Shown: positions 61,325 through 64,000 of the stretch, piece after piece
Numbering within the stretch: position 1 is the first letter of the stretch
How the letters are laid out: every line of letters begins with the position of its first letter
Source of the DNA: Prostheceraeus crozeri
Lineage: Eukaryota; Platyhelminthes; Polycladida; Euryleptidae
DNA length: 64,000 bases
Direction: 5' to 3'
Assembly (NCBI GenBank): GCA_907163375.1
Contig: CAJQUW010007236.1
Location: 1-64,000 of the forward strand
Position numbers and translations under genes: made by a program
Notes under the pieces: generated by a model
The model's input: the letters and a program-made list of their open reading frames with translations, nothing else
What the model was told of the DNA's origin: nothing
Databases searched by the model: none

Positions 61325-61466
61325 TACTTACCGTGTTTTCATCAGAAATTGATGGGAATGATCGAAGAATTCAGGGCTTTGATGAAGGCATAAATCAAAT
61401 TCAAATCGGAGACAAATTTTCTGTCAACGCAACACACTCGTTCGAGAAGAATTGACATCTTAGAAA
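61325..61466 (-). repeat. Exon-like dispersed repeat, copy 2, ending in GGTAAGT
   Basis: Minus-strand partner of 57,575-57,722. The core reads AATTCTTCTCGAACG and then AGTGTGTTGCGTTGACAG; the end reads ACACGGTAAGTATTT. An ATG sits at the start of the core (GATGTCAATTC), opening a short frame of about 38 codons that stops before the donor-like site. Copy 1 has GATGTGAATTC here. Confidence 0.5.
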
Positions 61467-61952
61467 ATGCATACCTATGGCTAATAGATATTTCATTTTA
61501 GTGCTTTTAGTTCACAATAAAGTCTACAGAGAATGCAGACATGTTTCCAAATATGGCTGTAATAGATATCAAGGATGCTGCAAGTCCAGGTATACACGAA
61601 GATTTGGTCATAGACTCCTCGATCTCATGGGTCATTTATTATAGACATGAACGTGTCACGACTACAGTAATTTGAATTTCCTTATCCTCTAAGTCTATGA
61701 AAGTGGTCTTCCATGATATGAAAAGTGTCGCTGGGCAATATAACATTGTACCATAGTTATGAGTTATTTTTTCATAGGATCATGGACTTCTATAATATAG
61801 CATCTGGACAGAAATCTGAACAGATATCATTGACCCTTCTATACGAAATGAGGCTGACTATTTGAATCATTGATACAGAATTTATGTGAATTGTATTCTT
61901 GTTATTCTGTATCATTTATTATATTTGTTATTTTGGCTAGTCATATGCCTAA
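61467..61952. other. Upstream region of the PHD-finger frame
   Basis: AT-rich, no long frame. No clear TATA box or initiator could be singled out. An out-of-frame ATG lies 9 bases before the PHD-frame ATG. Confidence 0.4.
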
Positions 61953-62576
61953 ATGTCCAATTTAGATAAAACGATCGAATTCGTGCTAGAACAATCGCGC
62001 ACTATTATAGAAGAGACAGTACCGGCAACTGTTAAGGCTACCTCCTTGCACTTACCAAACCGTTTGTCTTCTGGTGATGGCTTAAACAACAACGACATAC
62101 ACGTACATGCAGATCTTCTGGAATTGCAGGAAAAGTCATCTAATTCTCAACATCAGGAAGAGCTAGCGGCTTTGACAGTCTGTGATAGTACATGCAATGC
62201 TCCCAGTCATGAACTGAGACATGTGAGTGAACAACTTGCGATCAGACGTGACAGAGATAGTCATGACCACCATACGATGCCCACCTGTACTTTCTCTTGC
62301 TGCATTTGTAATTCTGTTGAATCCAATGATTTATTGCAGTGTAGTAACTGTAAAGAATGGATACACTTAGAGTGTGTTGGACATCGACCACATCAGCGAT
62401 CAGCAATACTCACGTTATTCTGCACTAATTGTCTAAATTCTAGAAAAGACTTGGAAAATGTATATCAACGGAATCCGCTTACGAAATTGCGGGTTACGGA
62501 ATTAACTCATGCATACTATGATGATTATGCTCAACATGCGATGAGAGAAATTCATGCCTTTGTAAATGTATCATAA
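61953..62576 (+). CDS. PHD-finger protein, 207 residues, single open frame
   Basis: The frame opens with an ATG directly after an in-frame TAA and ends at the TAA at 62,574-62,576. The first ~110 residues are polar and low in recognisable structure. A PHD-type zinc finger (C4HC3) occupies about 116-160: Cys116 and Cys119, Cys130 and Cys133, His138 and Cys141, Cys157 and Cys160, with the hallmark Trp136 in CKEWIHLEC. A helical-looking tail (ELTHAYYDDYAQHAMREI) follows. PHD fingers usually bind histone H3 tails in the nucleus, but they also occur in transposon proteins such as some LINE ORF1 products, and the surroundings are transposon-rich. I cannot tell whether this is a small cellular gene, one exon of a larger gene, or a transposon ORF. 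The base context of the ATG is weak. No neighbour suggests a function. Confidence 0.65.
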   Translation: MSNLDKTIEFVLEQSRTIIEETVPATVKATSLHLPNRLSSGDGLNNNDIHVHADLLELQEKSSNSQHQEELAALTVCDSTCNAPSHELRHVSEQLAIRRDRDSHDHHTMPTCTFSCCICNSVESNDLLQCSNCKEWIHLECVGHRPHQRSAILTLFCTNCLNSRKDLENVYQRNPLTKLRVTELTHAYYDDYAQHAMREIHAFVNVS

Positions 62577-63410
62577 TCATTCTCGTTATTGTAATTTGGT
62601 TGTTATGATTTCATGCTCATGCCTCAATGTCATCGTACTCATATTTTTGTAAATAATATCATTAATAATATCATGATGTGAATTTCTAATTGTGCATCAG
62701 AAACTTTTCAGACTCATTCTAAAACAACATCCGTCGAAGTGCTTCATGTATATCATTCCTCATCGTGAATCAGACATCATTCCTTGTTGTGGTTGCCGCA
62801 TTCGTTCATTCATCCACTCAATTTTTTTGTAAATCTCATCTCTTTTTATGTTACATTAATTATCATTACCACATAACTTTCTCTGTTTGTACCAAAATTT
62901 GGTCAAGAAACTTTCTGAGTTCTGAGAGAGAGAGGAGACTAGAAGGACTTAGTTCTGTGCCTCGTGCATTGTGACACGCCATTAAAAACGAATCATTTAG
63001 AGGAGACAAAGGACCAAGAGAAGGGACGTAGATATGAAACCAAATGTTCTTTTTACAGGTGTAAAGCAAATGATAAATGAATATAATCCATGTACATTCA
63101 TACATCACATTAATTTATTCATGTTATATTTATTTTAACAAGTATTAAATGTGATGTAGACATGATATCAATATATCAAATATGATGAAAACATAGCGAC
63201 ATATTTGATAAGATAGAATTTTGTAATTGCGTATAAAATTGCATTACATGTAGGCCTATATATTCTTATGTATACATTAGATGGTAATAATACGAGATTT
63301 ATATACAAATATATATTTTTTGTATATTACAGCAAAAGAATTGTTGTATTATACAAAAATGATTGAGTTCAACGTTTTTGCAGAGGTTATGTCTGTAGTC
63401 GATAAATATT
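62577..63410. other. Downstream region of the PHD-finger frame
   Basis: AT-rich. ATTAAA at 62,981-62,986 could be a polyadenylation signal for the PHD frame, about 400 bp past its stop. Short frames here lack domains. Confidence 0.35.
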
Positions 63411-63428
63411 TAGAGACACGTGTCTCTA
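63411..63428. promoter_or_regulatory. Perfect 18-bp palindrome centred on CACGTG
   Basis: TAGAGACACGTGTCTCTA reads the same on both strands and contains the E-box core CACGTG, a site bound by bHLH factors. Its isolation and lack of a nearby gene start make a regulatory role speculative. Confidence 0.3.
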
Positions 63429-63606
63429 GCAAACATTGACAGATATATTTACCTGTCCTACAAACATTCTATGGATGCCATGAATGCCAGTAAGAATTCT
63501 CTAGAATTGCAGTAGGCATTATTAGCTCATACAAATGTCTCTAAAAACCATAAAATGCTTACTGCCAAATCAAATGTCTGTAGCGATTTTGAAACGCAGT
63601 AGAAAA
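63429..63606. other. Short intergenic stretch, nothing recognised
   Basis: No frame or repeat could be supported. Confidence 0.4.
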
Positions 63607-63789
63607 TCGTAAAAACTCTAGAAAATGATCACTCGGGATCAGCTGAAAATGATCAAGAAAACGATGTTGGAATGGATACTGCTACTTCTTCGAGTTCAAG
63701 TGATGAGGAAGGTGAAAAAGATATAGAGGAGATTGGTGGATATGCCGGAAACGACGAGAGGGGCGTATGGACCAACGTGCGTCTTTAGC
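63607..63789 (+). pseudogene. Acidic, serine-rich coding-like fragment at the right edge
   Basis: After a TAG near 63,601, a + strand frame of about 60 codons reads LENDHSGSAENDQENDVG, then a Ser/Glu/Asp-rich stretch with an internal Met, then GGYAGNDERGVWTNVRL and a stop. Acidic N-terminal stretches followed by a Trp-containing segment occur in many proteins, including some transposases, but I do not recognise a family. The reading after it is broken. It could be a gene fragment, an exon or chance. Confidence 0.25.
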
Positions 63790-64000
63790 TGGTGTTTCGG
63801 GTGCAAAAATCCATTTGATGCCTACATTTACGATAACGATGAAGTAATTATACAATACAATGGCATCTTAACTCCATAGTCAGTATGCTTAGATTTTACT
63901 GGAGTGGAGATGGTTAGATCTGTACAAGTAAAATTAATCAAAATCTTCACGAGACAAATAAATAAGGTTTTGCCAATTGGAAAGAGCTCAGATATCGCAT
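63790..64000. other. Window end, nothing firmly recognised
   Basis: Short frames only; the region continues outside the window. Confidence 0.4.

Overview
The window is eukaryotic and almost certainly from an animal, probably an invertebrate. It has no operons, ribosome binding sites or dense coding. The right part is AT-rich and carries relics of three animal-typical transposon classes: a Penelope-like element (PLE) with a GIY-YIG endonuclease, a PIF/Harbinger transposon and a LINE-type non-LTR retrotransposon. It also has a PHD-finger reading frame and splice-donor-like sites. I cannot name the species.

Layout. Positions 1 to about 47,577 are one uninterrupted satellite array with a 55-bp monomer, roughly 860 copies, entered mid-monomer at the left edge, so the true left end is outside. 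The + strand of the monomer is purine-rich (A18 G25 C8 T4 in the commonest form). Because 55 leaves remainder 1 on division by 3 and the common + strand monomer has no TTA, CTA or TCA, the minus strand gives very long open frames (up to 1,439 codons) that are not genes. The array is built from nested block duplications, mostly 30-36 monomers (1.65-1.98 kb), with others of 9, about 22, about 50 and about 70 monomers. The first ~11.2 kb is full of random one-base indels yet keeps recent block-specific variants, which suggests uncorrected long-read error rather than old decay.

Positions 47,578-64,000 are AT-rich and mostly non-coding. In order: a foldback/MITE-like inverted repeat (about 47.93-48.14 kb); a 5'-truncated, frameshifted LINE 3' end on the minus strand (49.48-50.30 kb); a PIF/Harbinger transposase pseudogene on the plus strand (51.67-52.98 kb) with a BESS-like fragment on the opposite strand (53.66-53.87 kb), possibly the element's second protein; two retroelement-terminus-like motifs (53.25 and 55.36 kb); an inverted pair of 155-220-bp repeats (55.7/57.1 kb); two dispersed exon-like repeats, each ending in GGTAAGT (57.6/61.4 kb); and a PLE insertion at 58,883-60,894 bounded by a 13-bp target-site duplication and inverted terminal repeats, with intact reverse-transcriptase and GIY-YIG motifs but no N-terminus.

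The only candidate cellular gene is the PHD-finger frame at 61,953-62,576 (+). There is no pathway or gene cluster. The window reads as satellite heterochromatin next to a transposon graveyard.
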